Positions 32,717-42,291 of a DNA stretch of 64,000 bases are shown here, one piece after another. The stretch is taken from assembly GCA_029558835.1 (NCBI GenBank), contig JAKQDH010000069.1, positions 124,001 through 188,000 of the forward strand, written 5' to 3'. A program made the translations under genes and the position numbers. The notes beneath the pieces were generated by a model that worked only from the letters and a program-made list of their open reading frames with translations, did not search any database and had not been told where the DNA came from. Source of the DNA: Planctomycetota bacterium. GTDB taxonomy: Bacteria > Planctomycetota > Phycisphaerae > UBA1845. How positions within the stretch are numbered: position 1 is the stretch's first letter; every line of letters begins with the position of its first letter.

Positions 32717-35700
32717 TTACCGCCGCCACTTCCGGCAGCGCGTCCCGACCAGCATCAGGAACGTCAGCGGCCAGATGATCATCCCGGTAGCGCCGCAGAA
32801 CCTGGTGTTCGGCGTACCGGCGATCCGCTGGAACCGGGCGATGACGGTCGTGTCATCGTAGACGGTCACGGTAATGGGGTTGTCGGTACCGTCGACGTCG
32901 CCGTCCCAGCCGACGAACTCGTAGCCGTCCTCGGGCACGGCGGTCAGGGTGGTGGTCCCGCCCGGCTCGAACTCATTGGTAAGTTCGGCCGGCATGACGA
33001 CGCGCCCGCCGCGTACCGGCTCGACGACGATCGAGAGTTGGTACAGCAGCGTCTGGGCGGGTGCCATCATCGCGGTGATCTGCATGTCACTGTTGACAGT
33101 CACCGTCAGGGTCGAGCGGGTGCTGGAAGCACTGCCGACCCAGCGCTCGAAGCTGTAGCCCGTCTTCGGCACGACGGTGAGGGTCACCCGCGTGCCCGCG
33201 TCGTAGTAGTCGCGGTTCGGCGACATCACGACATCCGCCGCACCGATCGGGTCGACGGCCACGACGAGCCGGTACTGATTGACCGTCTGCACGAACCGGG
33301 CCGCGAGGGACTTGGACTCGTCCATGGTCACGGTGATGCGGGTCGTGGTGGCGGTGACGTCGCCGGACCAGCCGGCGAACTCATAACCGTTGGCCGGCAC
33401 GGCCGTCAGGGTCACGACCGTTCCCTCCAGGTACTCGTCCTGGTCAGGAGAGACGGTCACGGTGCCACCGTTCTCGCCGTCGATGGTCAGCGCGAGCGAG
33501 TAGTAGTATTGCACTTCGCCGAACTCGGCGACGAGGCTGCGGGCAGCGTCCATGGTGACGGTCAGTTGCGGGTCGCCGGCGTCGGCCTGCGCCACATCTC
33601 CCGACCAACCGAGGAACTCATAGCCACTGGCCGGCGTTGCGGTCAGGCTAACCGTCATTCCCTCTGAGTAAACACTGAGGGACGGTGCCGTCGTGACCGA
33701 GCCGCCCGCCTCCGGGGATGCGGAGGTGTCCAAGGTGTAGGCGTTCACCTCTCCGGCGGCGAAGATGGAGAAGTGGTCCACGGTCGCCCAGACGACGGTC
33801 CGGCCGGCGGAATCAGTGTAAACGCCGTAGTCACCGACGGTACCGGTGGGCGTGCTCTGCCCGCGGTTGTTCCAGCCCGCCAGGGTCCAGGTTTGGGTGG
33901 GCTGGTCGTAGACGTACAGGCCGACTTGCTCACCCGACACGTCCGCGGTGGCGAGGTCGGAGGCGGTGAGGATGAGCCGTACCACGGCCTCGAACGTCCC
34001 GTCCTCAGCCGAACTGGTGAGGGTGAGCGTGCGCGGGACGGCGTTGCCTGCGCCGTTGCCGCCGACCATGCCTGCGGTGGTGCCGACGGAGTTGCCGTCC
34101 TCGAGCGTCGCCGAGACTTCGGCGCCGGCGGTCAATCCGCTGACGGAGACCCGGGCCGAGGTGCCGGAGGGCGTCTCCATCGAGACGGTCGCGGTGCCGC
34201 TGCTGCTGGCGACGGCGTTCGCAGCGTCGGTGGCGAACTGGTCGTCCTGTTCCGGCTCGTTGTCGTTCTCATTGGCATTGTCGTTGGCGGGCGGAGTGTA
34301 GCCGCCGCCACCGGCAGGGCCTGGGCACCCGTTCATCCAGTTGTTGGTGCCGGTGCCGAGGTCCACGTTCGTCAGCGTGATGCTGTCGCCCGTGGCACCG
34401 CAACCGCTGTTGCTGGCGTAGGTGCAGCGGGAGACGCTGGTGTGATCGAAGGTGAGGTTGTCCGAGGCACCCCGGTTGATGGTGAAGGTGCCGGTGTCGC
34501 CGACGGTGTCGAGGATGACCTCCTGCCCGTCGGTGTTGCTGCCCAGCGTCAGCGTGGCGTTGCCCGTCAGGGTCACCGTCGAGCCGGGTTGGAAGTCGAT
34601 CTTGCCTTCGGTCACCGTATAGATCAGCGAGCCGGTGGTGTTGATGTTGACGCTGCCCATCTGATAGATGAACGCGCCGGCCAGCGTGTAGTCGCTGTTC
34701 GTGCCGGCGATGTTGATGGTCCCGTCCCACTCAAAGTCGTTGTTCTGCGCGATGGTCAGAGTCTTGCCGGCGCTGGCATTGAGATTGAGCGTACCGGTGG
34801 CGCCCACGCTGAAGTTGGTGTTGCCGCCGGCGACGCCGGTGATCGCGCCGAAGGTGGTCAGGGTGGCGCCGTTGGCGACGTCGACGGAGTTGGCGTCATC
34901 CCCGAAGGTCAGGTTCACGGCGGCGTCGCCACCGCCGGCCACGCCGACGACCACCGTGCCGGTGTCGATGTCCAGGTCCACGTTGGCGTTGTCCAGCCCG
35001 AAGCCGCCCGTGAGCGTCAGGGTACCCGCGCCGGTCTTCTGCACCGTGTTACCGGCGTCCGGCGTCAGCTTACTCGTGACGGCCAGGTTGCCGGTGGTGG
35101 TGAAGAGCAGGGTGCCGGACCCCGCCCAGGTGGGCGTGAAGGTGGTGATGGTAGGAGTGACCCCCGTGGACACGGTGATTGTCCGCGTGGCGCTGTCGGG
35201 GACGGTGATGGTGAGCGTGTCGAGCGTCCCCCCGCCACTCAGGGTCAGGTTGTTGGTGTCGGCGGCAAAGGTATGGCTCCAGGTCTGCCCGGTGGCGATG
35301 TCCAGGGTCCCGGCCGCGCTGACGTTGAGCGACGAGACGGTAATGTCACCGTCGTCCACGTCGAGCGTGAAGGCGGCCGTGTCGAGTGTCACCTCGTCGA
35401 TGGTGCCGTCGCCGGAGACGGTGAGCGTGTTGGCGCCCACGTCGAACCCGTCATCGGTGCCGTTGTTGTTGGTGAAGCTGAGGGTCTTGGTGGCGGCCAC
35501 GTCCACCGCCAGGGTGGCTCCGACCGTCATGTCATTCGTGATCGTGAAATCGTCGTCGATATTGAGGCTGCCGCTGGCAGTCTGCGTCAGCGTGGTGATG
35601 ACGCCGTTGGCGGTGGTGTTCACCGCGCCACCCGCGCCGTCGATGTCCACCTTGCTCACCGTACCCGTGCCGCTGAGGGTCAGGGTGCTGGTGTTTGTGT

Positions 35701-38700
35701 CGACACCGTTGGCTATGGTCATCGTTTCGCCGTTGGCGACGTCGACCGTGAGGGCGGCGTTGGCGTCCACCGTGCCGCTGAAGGTCGTCGTGTTGTCGAT
35801 GTCGATGATGCCGCCGGCGGTATCGCCGGTGACGGCGCCACCGACCACCATGGCGGTCGTGGCGTCGCCGCTGACCTCGAGCTCCGCGGCCGCCCCGTTG
35901 AGGCTCAGGCCGCCGGTGAAGGTCAGGGTGTCGGCGTTGGCGTCGTCGGTGCCGGTGAACTTGAGCACGGCGCCGGCGTCGACGTTCACGGCGCTGGCGA
36001 TCGTCAGCGTACAGGTGTCGGCGCTGGAGTCGCACTCGATCGTGCAACTGTCGTCAAGTTCCAGGTCGGTGAGGGTGTTGGTCTTGGTGTTGAGGTCGAT
36101 GATGGTCGCTGACGTGTTCGATGCGGAAGTGATCGTGCCGGCGATGGCCATCGTCCCGCTCACGTCGGTGGTCAGCGCCAGCTCGGAGGCATTGCCGGCG
36201 AGGCTCAAGCCTCCGGTCAGCGTCAGGGTCTTGGTGTTGGCGGCGTTCTCACCCTTGTAGGTGAGGATTACCCCCGCGGGCACGGAGACGGCGTTGGTGA
36301 TGGTCAGGTTCTTGGTGCCGGCCACGTCGAGCGTGAAGCCTTCGGTCGCGGCCAGACTGCTCAGCGTGAGCGTGCCGACCGTGCAACTCTCGTTCACGTC
36401 GAGCGTGCCGCCGGTGGTGCCGGTGGTCACCGTCGAGACGGTCCCGGTGCCGTCGAGGGTGAGGGTATTGTCGTGAATGTTGACGGTCGTGGTGCACGTC
36501 TTGACGCCGGCGACCGTCATGGTCAGCGTGGAGGCGGCGGTGGCCGTCTGGGTGATCGAGGCCGGGCTGCACGTCTCGTTGATGTCGATGTTGGGCGACA
36601 CCGCGCCGCTGACGGTGACCTTGAAACCGGTCAGGTCGTCGGCGGCCGCCGTCTCGGCGACGGTGAGATTCGAGCCGTTGTTGTTCAGCACGATGCCGTT
36701 GGCGCCACTGGTGGTGAAGGTCTCCTGGGCACCCCCACCCGAGCCGGTCAGCGTCAGGGTGTTGGCGCCGACGTTGAAGTTGTTGGTCACCGTCAGGTTG
36801 ACGCCGTTGCCGAACGTGATGCCCAGGTTGCCGCCGAGGCTCAGCGTGGTGATCGTGGCGTTGGCATTGGCGGTGATGGTGCCGAGGGCCGTGGTGGTCA
36901 GGGTCGTCACCGTACCGGCCGCGCTGAAGGCCACGCTGCCGGCCGCGCCGTCGAGGTCCACCGCGCTCACCGTGCCGGTGCCGGGTAGGGTCAGGGTGTT
37001 GGTCTGCGTATCGATGCCGTCGCTCGCGGTGAGCGTCTTGGTGGGCGCCACGTCCACGATGGCGCTGGCGGTCAGATCAAACGTGCCGCTGACCGTGCAC
37101 GTCGCATTCACGTCGAGCGTGGCGCCGGCGCCCGAGATGACCACATTGGTGAGCTGGCCGGTTTCATCGACCAGCAGCGTGCCGCCCGCCCCACTGAGGG
37201 TGATGGTGCCGCCCAGGGTGGCCCCGTTGTGCAGGGTGGCCGAGCCGGTGGTCAGCGTCGCGTTCAGGGCAGTGATCGTTTTTGCGGTGTTGAGGTCGAC
37301 CACGCCGCTGGCCGAGTTCAGCGTGACCGACGACAGAGTGCCGGCCCCCGCCTCGGCGATCAACAACGTGTTGTTGTTGACGGTAATGGGGCCCGCAAAG
37401 GTCTTGGCGCCGACTTGCAGGGTCAGGTCGCCGGTGTCGGCGGTCATGGCCACGGCCGTGAAGTTGGTGTTGATGTCCGTGTCGATGGTGGCGTTGTCCG
37501 CGCTGACGTTGACGGTCAGGCCGCCGATGTTGTCGGCGTCCGCGCCGGTGACCGCGATGCTCGACGAGCCGCTCGTCATGTTCACGGTGGCGGTGAGAGT
37601 CTCCGCTCCGCCGGCACCGGAACCGACGATCGACATCGTGTACGCGCCCAGCGTGATCGGGTTGGTCACGGTGAGGGCCTTGGTGTCAACGTCGAGGTCG
37701 ATCGTGCTGTTGGACGTGAAGGTCAGCGTCGTGATCGTGCCACTGGCGTTCACGTCGAGCGTGCCGCCGGCGGTGTCCATGGTGACGGCGCTGACCGTCC
37801 CCACGTCGTTGAGCGTGAGCATGTTGGCGTCGATGTCGAAGGTCCCGGTAATCGTCGTACCGACGGCCGGCTCCAGGGTCAGGTTGCCGGCGATGGTGCC
37901 CATGGTTACCGTGCAGCTTGCGTCGGCGTCAATGATGCCGCCGTTGCTGTCCACCTCGATGCCGGTGCCCTGCACGGCCGCCGTGACGAAGTTGATCTCC
38001 CCGCCGCTGAGCACGATCTCCGCGTCGAAGGTCTCCGTGCCGCCGCCCGCGTTGCCCGTTACGGTGAGCACGTCGCCGGTGCTCATCGTGATGGCGTTGT
38101 TGTTGTCGACGGTGACGGTGACATCCTGTCCGATCGTGACGCCGAAGTCACCCTGGGGGACGATCTGCGTCAGTGCCGTCGTCATGCCGAAGGTCAGCTT
38201 GGTGTTGGCGCTATTGCCACCGATGTAAATGGTGTCCAGCGTGCAGGAGGTGATGTTGGCGCTGGACACGGTCAGCCCGTGGTCGGCGAGGAACCAGTTG
38301 TTGGCCAGCACGCCGGCGCCATAGTCGGCCACGTTGACCGGAGTGCTACCGGCGGTGGCGGTGATGGTGATGGCCGTGTTGGTGTTGGCGGTCGCCTGGA
38401 AGCCGGCCGAGGCGTTGGTGCCTGCCACACGCAGCACCGACGTGGCCGAGCCGTAGGTGATGGTGCCGGCCGTGGCGCCGTCACCGATCTTGAACTTGTT
38501 GCCAAAGGCAAGGAAGTCAATGGTGACGGTCGAGCCCGCCCCGATGGTGAAGTTGGCGATCTTGGGCGAGTTGGCGTCCATCTGAATGGTGATGCTGATG
38601 CTGGGGTCGACGGTCAGGTCATCACTGTCGGTGAAGCCGCCGTCCACCCAGTTCTGCATCGAGTAGGTGCCGCTGGAGGCTGGGTTCGGGTCGGCTGCCC

Positions 38701-38833
38701 AGGCCGTCGGTGCCCCCAGCACCAGGACCAGCCCCGCCAGAAGCAGCGGCAGCAACTGCACAGTATCCCCACGGTTCGGGATCCGGAAACTACGCCCGCA
38801 AAGCAGGCGAGACGGCATCGGGTGCGACCTCAT
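32717..38833 (-). CDS. Giant secreted beta-repeat protein with InlB-type repeats and C-terminal anchor
   Basis: This is a protein of about 2038 residues. The ATG at 38833 was chosen because AGGAG lies 8 nt upstream. A signal peptide spans ~1-46 (LLPLLLAGLVLVLGAPTAWA). Residues ~50-1500 are Thr/Asp/Gly/Val-rich irregular repeats (units like TLTLSGTGTVSKVDIDGAGG) with hardly any charged or aromatic residues, likely a long beta-helix or beta-solenoid as in adhesins. An Asn/Asp/Glu linker (NDNANENDNEPEQDD) follows, then a ~150-residue domain with SVSGLTAGAEVSATL, then four InlB-like repeats (GYEFLGWSGDV, GYEFAGWSGDV, GYSFERWVGSA, GYEFVGWDGDV). The C-terminus has FCGATGM, a hydrophobic stretch and RCRKWRR. 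This resembles PEP-CTERM/MYXO-CTERM-style sorting tails with a Cys-Gly motif. It is probably displayed on the cell surface; binding partner unknown. Confidence 0.85.
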   Translation of the reverse strand: MRSHPMPSRLLCGRSFRIPNRGDTVQLLPLLLAGLVLVLGAPTAWAADPNPASSGTYSMQNWVDGGFTDSDDLTVDPSISITIQMDANSPKIANFTIGAGSTVTIDFLAFGNKFKIGDGATAGTITYGSATSVLRVAGTNASAGFQATANTNTAITITATAGSTPVNVADYGAGVLANNWFLADHGLTVSSANITSCTLDTIYIGGNSANTKLTFGMTTALTQIVPQGDFGVTIGQDVTVTVDNNNAITMSTGDVLTVTGNAGGGTETFDAEIVLSGGEINFVTAAVQGTGIEVDSNGGIIDADASCTVTMGTIAGNLTLEPAVGTTITGTFDIDANMLTLNDVGTVSAVTMDTAGGTLDVNASGTITTLTFTSNSTIDLDVDTKALTVTNPITLGAYTMSIVGSGAGGAETLTATVNMTSGSSSIAVTGADADNIGGLTVNVSADNATIDTDINTNFTAVAMTADTGDLTLQVGAKTFAGPITVNNNTLLIAEAGAGTLSSVTLNSASGVVDLNTAKTITALNATLTTGSATLHNGATLGGTITLSGAGGTLLVDETGQLTNVVISGAGATLDVNATCTVSGTFDLTASAIVDVAPTKTLTASDGIDTQTNTLTLPGTGTVSAVDLDGAAGSVAFSAAGTVTTLTTTALGTITANANATITTLSLGGNLGITFGNGVNLTVTNNFNVGANTLTLTGSGGGAQETFTTSGANGIVLNNNGSNLTVAETAAADDLTGFKVTVSGAVSPNIDINETCSPASITQTATAASTLTMTVAGVKTCTTTVNIHDNTLTLDGTGTVSTVTTGTTGGTLDVNESCTVGTLTLSSLAATEGFTLDVAGTKNLTITNAVSVPAGVILTYKGENAANTKTLTLTGGLSLAGNASELALTTDVSGTMAIAGTITSASNTSATIIDLNTKTNTLTDLELDDSCTIECDSSADTCTLTIASAVNVDAGAVLKFTGTDDANADTLTFTGGLSLNGAAAELEVSGDATTAMVVGGAVTGDTAGGIIDIDNTTTFSGTVDANAALTVDVANGETMTIANGVDTNTSTLTLSGTGTVSKVDIDGAGGAVNTTANGVITTLTQTASGSLNIDDDFTITNDMTVGATLAVDVAATKTLSFTNNNGTDDGFDVGANTLTVSGDGTIDEVTLDTAAFTLDVDDGDITVSSLNVSAAGTLDIATGQTWSHTFAADTNNLTLSGGGTLDTLTITVPDSATRTITVSTGVTPTITTFTPTWAGSGTLLFTTTGNLAVTSKLTPDAGNTVQKTGAGTLTLTGGFGLDNANVDLDIDTGTVVVGVAGGGDAAVNLTFGDDANSVDVANGATLTTFGAITGVAGGNTNFSVGATGTLNLNASAGKTLTIAQNNDFEWDGTINIAGTNSDYTLAGAFIYQMGSVNINTTGSLIYTVTEGKIDFQPGSTVTLTGNATLTLGSNTDGQEVILDTVGDTGTFTINRGASDNLTFDHTSVSRCTYASNSGCGATGDSITLTNVDLGTGTNNWMNGCPGPAGGGGYTPPANDNANENDNEPEQDDQFATDAANAVASSSGTATVSMETPSGTSARVSVSGLTAGAEVSATLEDGNSVGTTAGMVGGNGAGNAVPRTLTLTSSAEDGTFEAVVRLILTASDLATADVSGEQVGLYVYDQPTQTWTLAGWNNRGQSTPTGTVGDYGVYTDSAGRTVVWATVDHFSIFAAGEVNAYTLDTSASPEAGGSVTTAPSLSVYSEGMTVSLTATPASGYEFLGWSGDVAQADAGDPQLTVTMDAARSLVAEFGEVQYYYSLALTIDGENGGTVTVSPDQDEYLEGTVVTLTAVPANGYEFAGWSGDVTATTTRITVTMDESKSLAARFVQTVNQYRLVVAVDPIGAADVVMSPNRDYYDAGTRVTLTVVPKTGYSFERWVGSASSTRSTLTVTVNSDMQITAMMAPAQTLLYQLSIVVEPVRGGRVVMPAELTNEFEPGGTTTLTAVPEDGYEFVGWDGDVDGTDNPITVTVYDDTTVIARFQRIAGTPNTRFCGATGMIIWPLTFLMLVGTRCRKWRR

Positions 38834-39288
38834 CGTCGTATCTCCTGTAGACTCCTGGGTCATCAACATCAGTTCAATCCGGCAGCGCGCGTGCGCGCGA
38901 CGCCGGGTAGCAAGTCCCAGACAAAGCGAGCGCAACCTGGCAAACCGACCGGTGCCTCAACGGATTTGCGTCGCCTACATGTCAGGCCGCCGGTCCCACG
39001 GGAACGGTGGTGACGCGGACGGCATTCTCACGCCGCTCCGGAACGGTTACTGCCCGGCGGGCAAGCACCGGCCCGGGTCGTCGCTGTGGACCGCGGCCCT
39101 CCCGGCCCGAGAAAAGGGAGCCTGAGCCGCGGACAACCCACGTCCGAACATGTCCGGATGCAATATCGGATGGGTATTGGAGAGGCTGAATCTTCGGACG
39201 TTCCCTTTTTGTGGTCCCAGCGGGGGCGGATCGGGAAAGGGGGACGCACTTGCGCTAGCGGCACGGCTGGTAACGCCTGGGCCGCTGC
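38834..39288. other. Leader region of the giant gene with a 9-bp inverted repeat
   Basis: This gap holds the promoter and leader of the giant gene. ACGTCCGAA (39140-39148) and TTCGGACGT (39193-39201) form perfect arms around 44 nt. On the plus strand the right arm is followed by TCCCTTTTT. No riboswitch class or gene is recognised here. Confidence 0.45.
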
Positions 39289-42159
39289 TCAGGGATGCGG
39301 GGGTGCCTGGGGTACGGGCTCGCGGTACGGCTGCCGGGTCCGGTAATGTTCTGCGCGCTCGCGGATGAGGAGCGCCAGGTCCTGTAATCCGTCCTGCTCG
39401 GCACGCGTCGCGGCCTGCCGGGCTACCGCGGCGGCCTGCTCCCACTCCCCGGTGGCGGCCAGGGCGGCCGCCTGCACATCGAGCGTCTGGGGACTCGGAC
39501 TCGGTTGGTTCGCCAGAACGTCCACCAGGCGCCAAGCGGCGGCACCGTCGCGCACCGTATCGTCCGCAGTGGTCGCCAGCAGCCACGCGAGTTCCAGCCT
39601 GGCCGTGCCGTCATTGTTCGCGTTCTGTACCGCCTGACGCAACACGGCCACGGCGGCCGGGACGTCGCCCAGCGCGTAGAGGATGCCCGCCAGCTCGCTG
39701 TACCGGTCGGCCGGACGCGGATCTTGAGCAATGAGGTGGTTCAGAGCGACGGCCCGACGATAAGGGCCGCGCAGTAGCTCCTGAAGCCGGTTCAGCTCCT
39801 GTTGGGCCTTTGTGTAGTTGGGATCGAGATACAGCGCCTGCTCAAAGCAGGCAGCCGCGTCGTCTCCGCGTCCCAGACGCCGCAGGATGAGGCCCAGGTT
39901 GTAGTGAGCCTGGGGAAGACCGGGGGCATTGCGGACGGTACGCGTGAGCCAATCGAGGGCGGCATCGAGCCGGCCTTGCTCCGCCTGGCGGATGGCGTAA
40001 TCACCGCTGGCGATCGGGTTGTCGGGGTCGAGGGTGACGGCCTGCGTAAGATGCGGCTCTCCCTCGTTGGCCCTGCCTTGGTTCGACAAGGCCAGCCACA
40101 GGCCCAGGTGGGCGGGGGCGCTCGTCGGGTCGAGGGTGACCGCTTGCCGAAAGGCCGTCTCCGCCGACGCCCAGTTGCGGCGGGCGACCTCCAGCTTGCC
40201 GAGGCTCCGCCATGCCTCCGGTGCCTCGGGGAAGAGCTCCACGAACTGGGCGCAGACAACGTCGGCCTCGTCGAACCGTCGCAGTTGTACGAGGGTCTCG
40301 ACCACCGCGGCCCGCACGTCCGCTCGCTGAGGCGCCAGCATGCTCGCCTGCGTGAAGCGCGCCAGGGCTTCCTCGTACTGTCCGACTTGCTGATAGACCT
40401 TTCCTATGTTCTGCTCGTGCCAGACGCGGTAGTCCTCCAGCAGGTCGAAGCCCAGGGCCCTGTTAACCGGACCGCCCGCCGGCCCGGCGACAGTCAGGGC
40501 CAGCACGAGACCCACGGCCCACGCCTGGCGGCCGGCGCCTGCATGCGATGCTCCGCTTTCCGGTGTGGCCTGGTAGGAAGCGCAGGCCTGCGCCGCGCGG
40601 ATCGCGGCCGCGGCGACCGCCACGGTCAGCAGCGGGATGACCGGCAGGCGATACCGCGGCGAATACCAGAACGCGGCGACGATCACCAGCGGCAGCACCA
40701 GCGATGCCACGTCCATCAGGTTGAACACCCGCCGCCGACAGGTGAGCAGCAATCCCGCGACGGCCGGGCCGAACAACCAGGCCGTGGGTATCGGCGTCAG
40801 TCCCAGCCACGGCAGCAGGCCGTCGCGGCGCTCCCAGGTCAGATGATCGTAGTCGTAGTAGTTGCGTCCGGTGAGGCACCAGTACGCCTTGCGGCAGGTG
40901 AGCCAGGCGGCGCGGCGCCAGTCCGAAGCCAGGTAGTCAACCCCGCGGTCGAAGAAGAAGCGATCGATCCGGCGGTACGAGCCCGCGTGGCCGGTGGCCT
41001 GGGCGTACACGCGGGCGGCGTCGGCGTGCATGCGACCGCGCAGGTTGCTGACGCCCTCGATCGGCGTGTAGCCGCCGTCCGCTCCGGGCGCGTTGCCCTG
41101 ATTGAAAGTAATGCCGGCGTGGGCCGTGATGGGGATGAGTTCACCGCAGGCGAGGTAGTTGTGCAGCGTGGCGAGCAGGACCGGCGCCAAGCCGGCCCCC
41201 AGTGTGATCAGTCCGTACAGCAGCCCCTTCGAGCTGCTCCCGTGACCCCCCTCCCTTCCAGGGAGGGGGCGGGGGAGAGTCGAGTCATCGCCGGCCACCC
41301 CCTCACCCTGCCCTCTCCCCCAAGGGGGAGAGGGATTCTGTCCGGCCGAGCCGGCGGGAAGCGCTGATGCGGCGGGCGACGCTGTGCCCGTGGGCGGCGC
41401 AGATGCGGCGGGTGGCGCGGAGCCGATCGGCAGTGCAGAGCCGTGGGGCAACGCCGCTGCGGTTGGCGGTGCGGCAGCGCGGGCACGGCTTCTCTCCTGC
41501 CGCAACGCCTGCCGCCGGCACCACAGCGGCAGCAGCAGCACCAGCAGCAGCGCCGGCGGGTAGACCAGCGTCAGCAGTCCGGCGAGCAACCCCAGCAGCG
41601 CCGCCCGTCCGCGGCGGGCCTCCTGGGCAACGTGGTCCGCCGCCAGCAGCAGCAGCGCGACCAGCAGCAGTTGCACGGTGCTGGGCATCACGCGCAGGGT
41701 GAAGAAGGCCGGCTCCTCCAGCAACAGGAAGACGATCAGTGCCACTATCCCGGCACTTCGTCCGAGCTTGCGTGCCGCCAGATACGCCAGCAACGCGGCC
41801 GTCAACAAGTGCAGCGCGATCTGCACCCCGTACACCGCCCGCAACCCGCCTCCCCAGAGCCGGATTACTCCCAACAGGTACGGGTAGAGCGGCACGGACA
41901 GAAACGGCTCGTCGCCCACCCACCGGCCGTCGGCGATCCGCTCGGCCTGTTCCCAGTAGACGCGGGCATCGTTCTGCGGGGCGAGCGCGATCGGATGACG
42001 GTGCAGGTAGTCAACCAGCAGCAGTATGCGTGCTCCCAGAGCGACGGCGATGAGGCCGCCAGCCAGCAGCAGATAGCGCCGTCGCGCGCGGAGCCCATCC
42101 TTTGGATCAGACCCGCCATTCGGCCGGGCGGCGGTCCGAGTGGGCTCCTGGTGCTCCAT
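39289..42159 (-). CDS. GT-C family glycosyltransferase-like membrane protein with TPR domain
   Basis: This is a protein of about 956 residues. The N-terminal ~560 residues have about 10 membrane segments. The first extracytoplasmic loop is typical of GT-C (PMT/ArnT, GT39-like) enzymes: DARVYWEQAERIADGRWVGD and PLYPYLLGVIRLWGG. These use lipid-linked sugars. The C-terminal ~380 residues form TPR-like helix pairs (YNLGLILRRLGRGDDAAACF). Between two membrane helices lies an Ala/Pro-rich cytoplasmic segment plus a translated palindromic repeat (41247-41334). The ATG at 42159 was preferred; a GTG at 42264 with GAGGG upstream adds 35 residues of poorer codon usage. It lies downstream of the adaptor gene at 42292. 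Confidence 0.78.
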   Translation of the reverse strand: MEHQEPTRTAARPNGGSDPKDGLRARRRYLLLAGGLIAVALGARILLLVDYLHRHPIALAPQNDARVYWEQAERIADGRWVGDEPFLSVPLYPYLLGVIRLWGGGLRAVYGVQIALHLLTAALLAYLAARKLGRSAGIVALIVFLLLEEPAFFTLRVMPSTVQLLLVALLLLAADHVAQEARRGRAALLGLLAGLLTLVYPPALLLVLLLPLWCRRQALRQERSRARAAAPPTAAALPHGSALPIGSAPPAASAPPTGTASPAASALPAGSAGQNPSPPWGRGQGEGVAGDDSTLPRPLPGREGGHGSSSKGLLYGLITLGAGLAPVLLATLHNYLACGELIPITAHAGITFNQGNAPGADGGYTPIEGVSNLRGRMHADAARVYAQATGHAGSYRRIDRFFFDRGVDYLASDWRRAAWLTCRKAYWCLTGRNYYDYDHLTWERRDGLLPWLGLTPIPTAWLFGPAVAGLLLTCRRRVFNLMDVASLVLPLVIVAAFWYSPRYRLPVIPLLTVAVAAAAIRAAQACASYQATPESGASHAGAGRQAWAVGLVLALTVAGPAGGPVNRALGFDLLEDYRVWHEQNIGKVYQQVGQYEEALARFTQASMLAPQRADVRAAVVETLVQLRRFDEADVVCAQFVELFPEAPEAWRSLGKLEVARRNWASAETAFRQAVTLDPTSAPAHLGLWLALSNQGRANEGEPHLTQAVTLDPDNPIASGDYAIRQAEQGRLDAALDWLTRTVRNAPGLPQAHYNLGLILRRLGRGDDAAACFEQALYLDPNYTKAQQELNRLQELLRGPYRRAVALNHLIAQDPRPADRYSELAGILYALGDVPAAVAVLRQAVQNANNDGTARLELAWLLATTADDTVRDGAAAWRLVDVLANQPSPSPQTLDVQAAALAATGEWEQAAAVARQAATRAEQDGLQDLALLIRERAEHYRTRQPYREPVPQAPPHP
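41247..41334. repeat. Palindromic repeat translated inside the glycosyltransferase gene
   Basis: Two perfect hairpins lie inside the coding sequence: CCCCCTCCC-TTCCA-GGGAGGGGG (41247-41269) and CCCTCTCCCCC-AA-GGGGGAGAGGG (41311-41334). They encode SPPWGRGQGEG and LPRPLPGREGG in frame. This type of PLPGREG/SPPWGRG-coding repeat is known mostly from intergenic DNA of many bacteria. It follows a degenerate Ala/Pro/Ser tandem repeat (SAPPAASAPPTGTASPAASA). Confidence 0.8.
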
Positions 42160-42291
42160 GGTCGAGAAGCTTACCGCAGAACCACGCGCGTGGGCAGGGG
42201 AACGACCGACGGTCCTTCGGAGTAGCCATTCGAGGTTGCGGCGCAGATTCAGGTACGGTTGCACCCTGAGGCGCCCTCGACGCTGCGGAGC

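Noticed and set aside
33773-38228. Long open frames on the plus strand opposite the giant protein gene
   Set aside because: They arise from the low-complexity, GC-skewed codons of the giant gene; their translations are Val/Gly/Asp- or Val/Ser/Pro-rich with no fold, signal or ribosome site.
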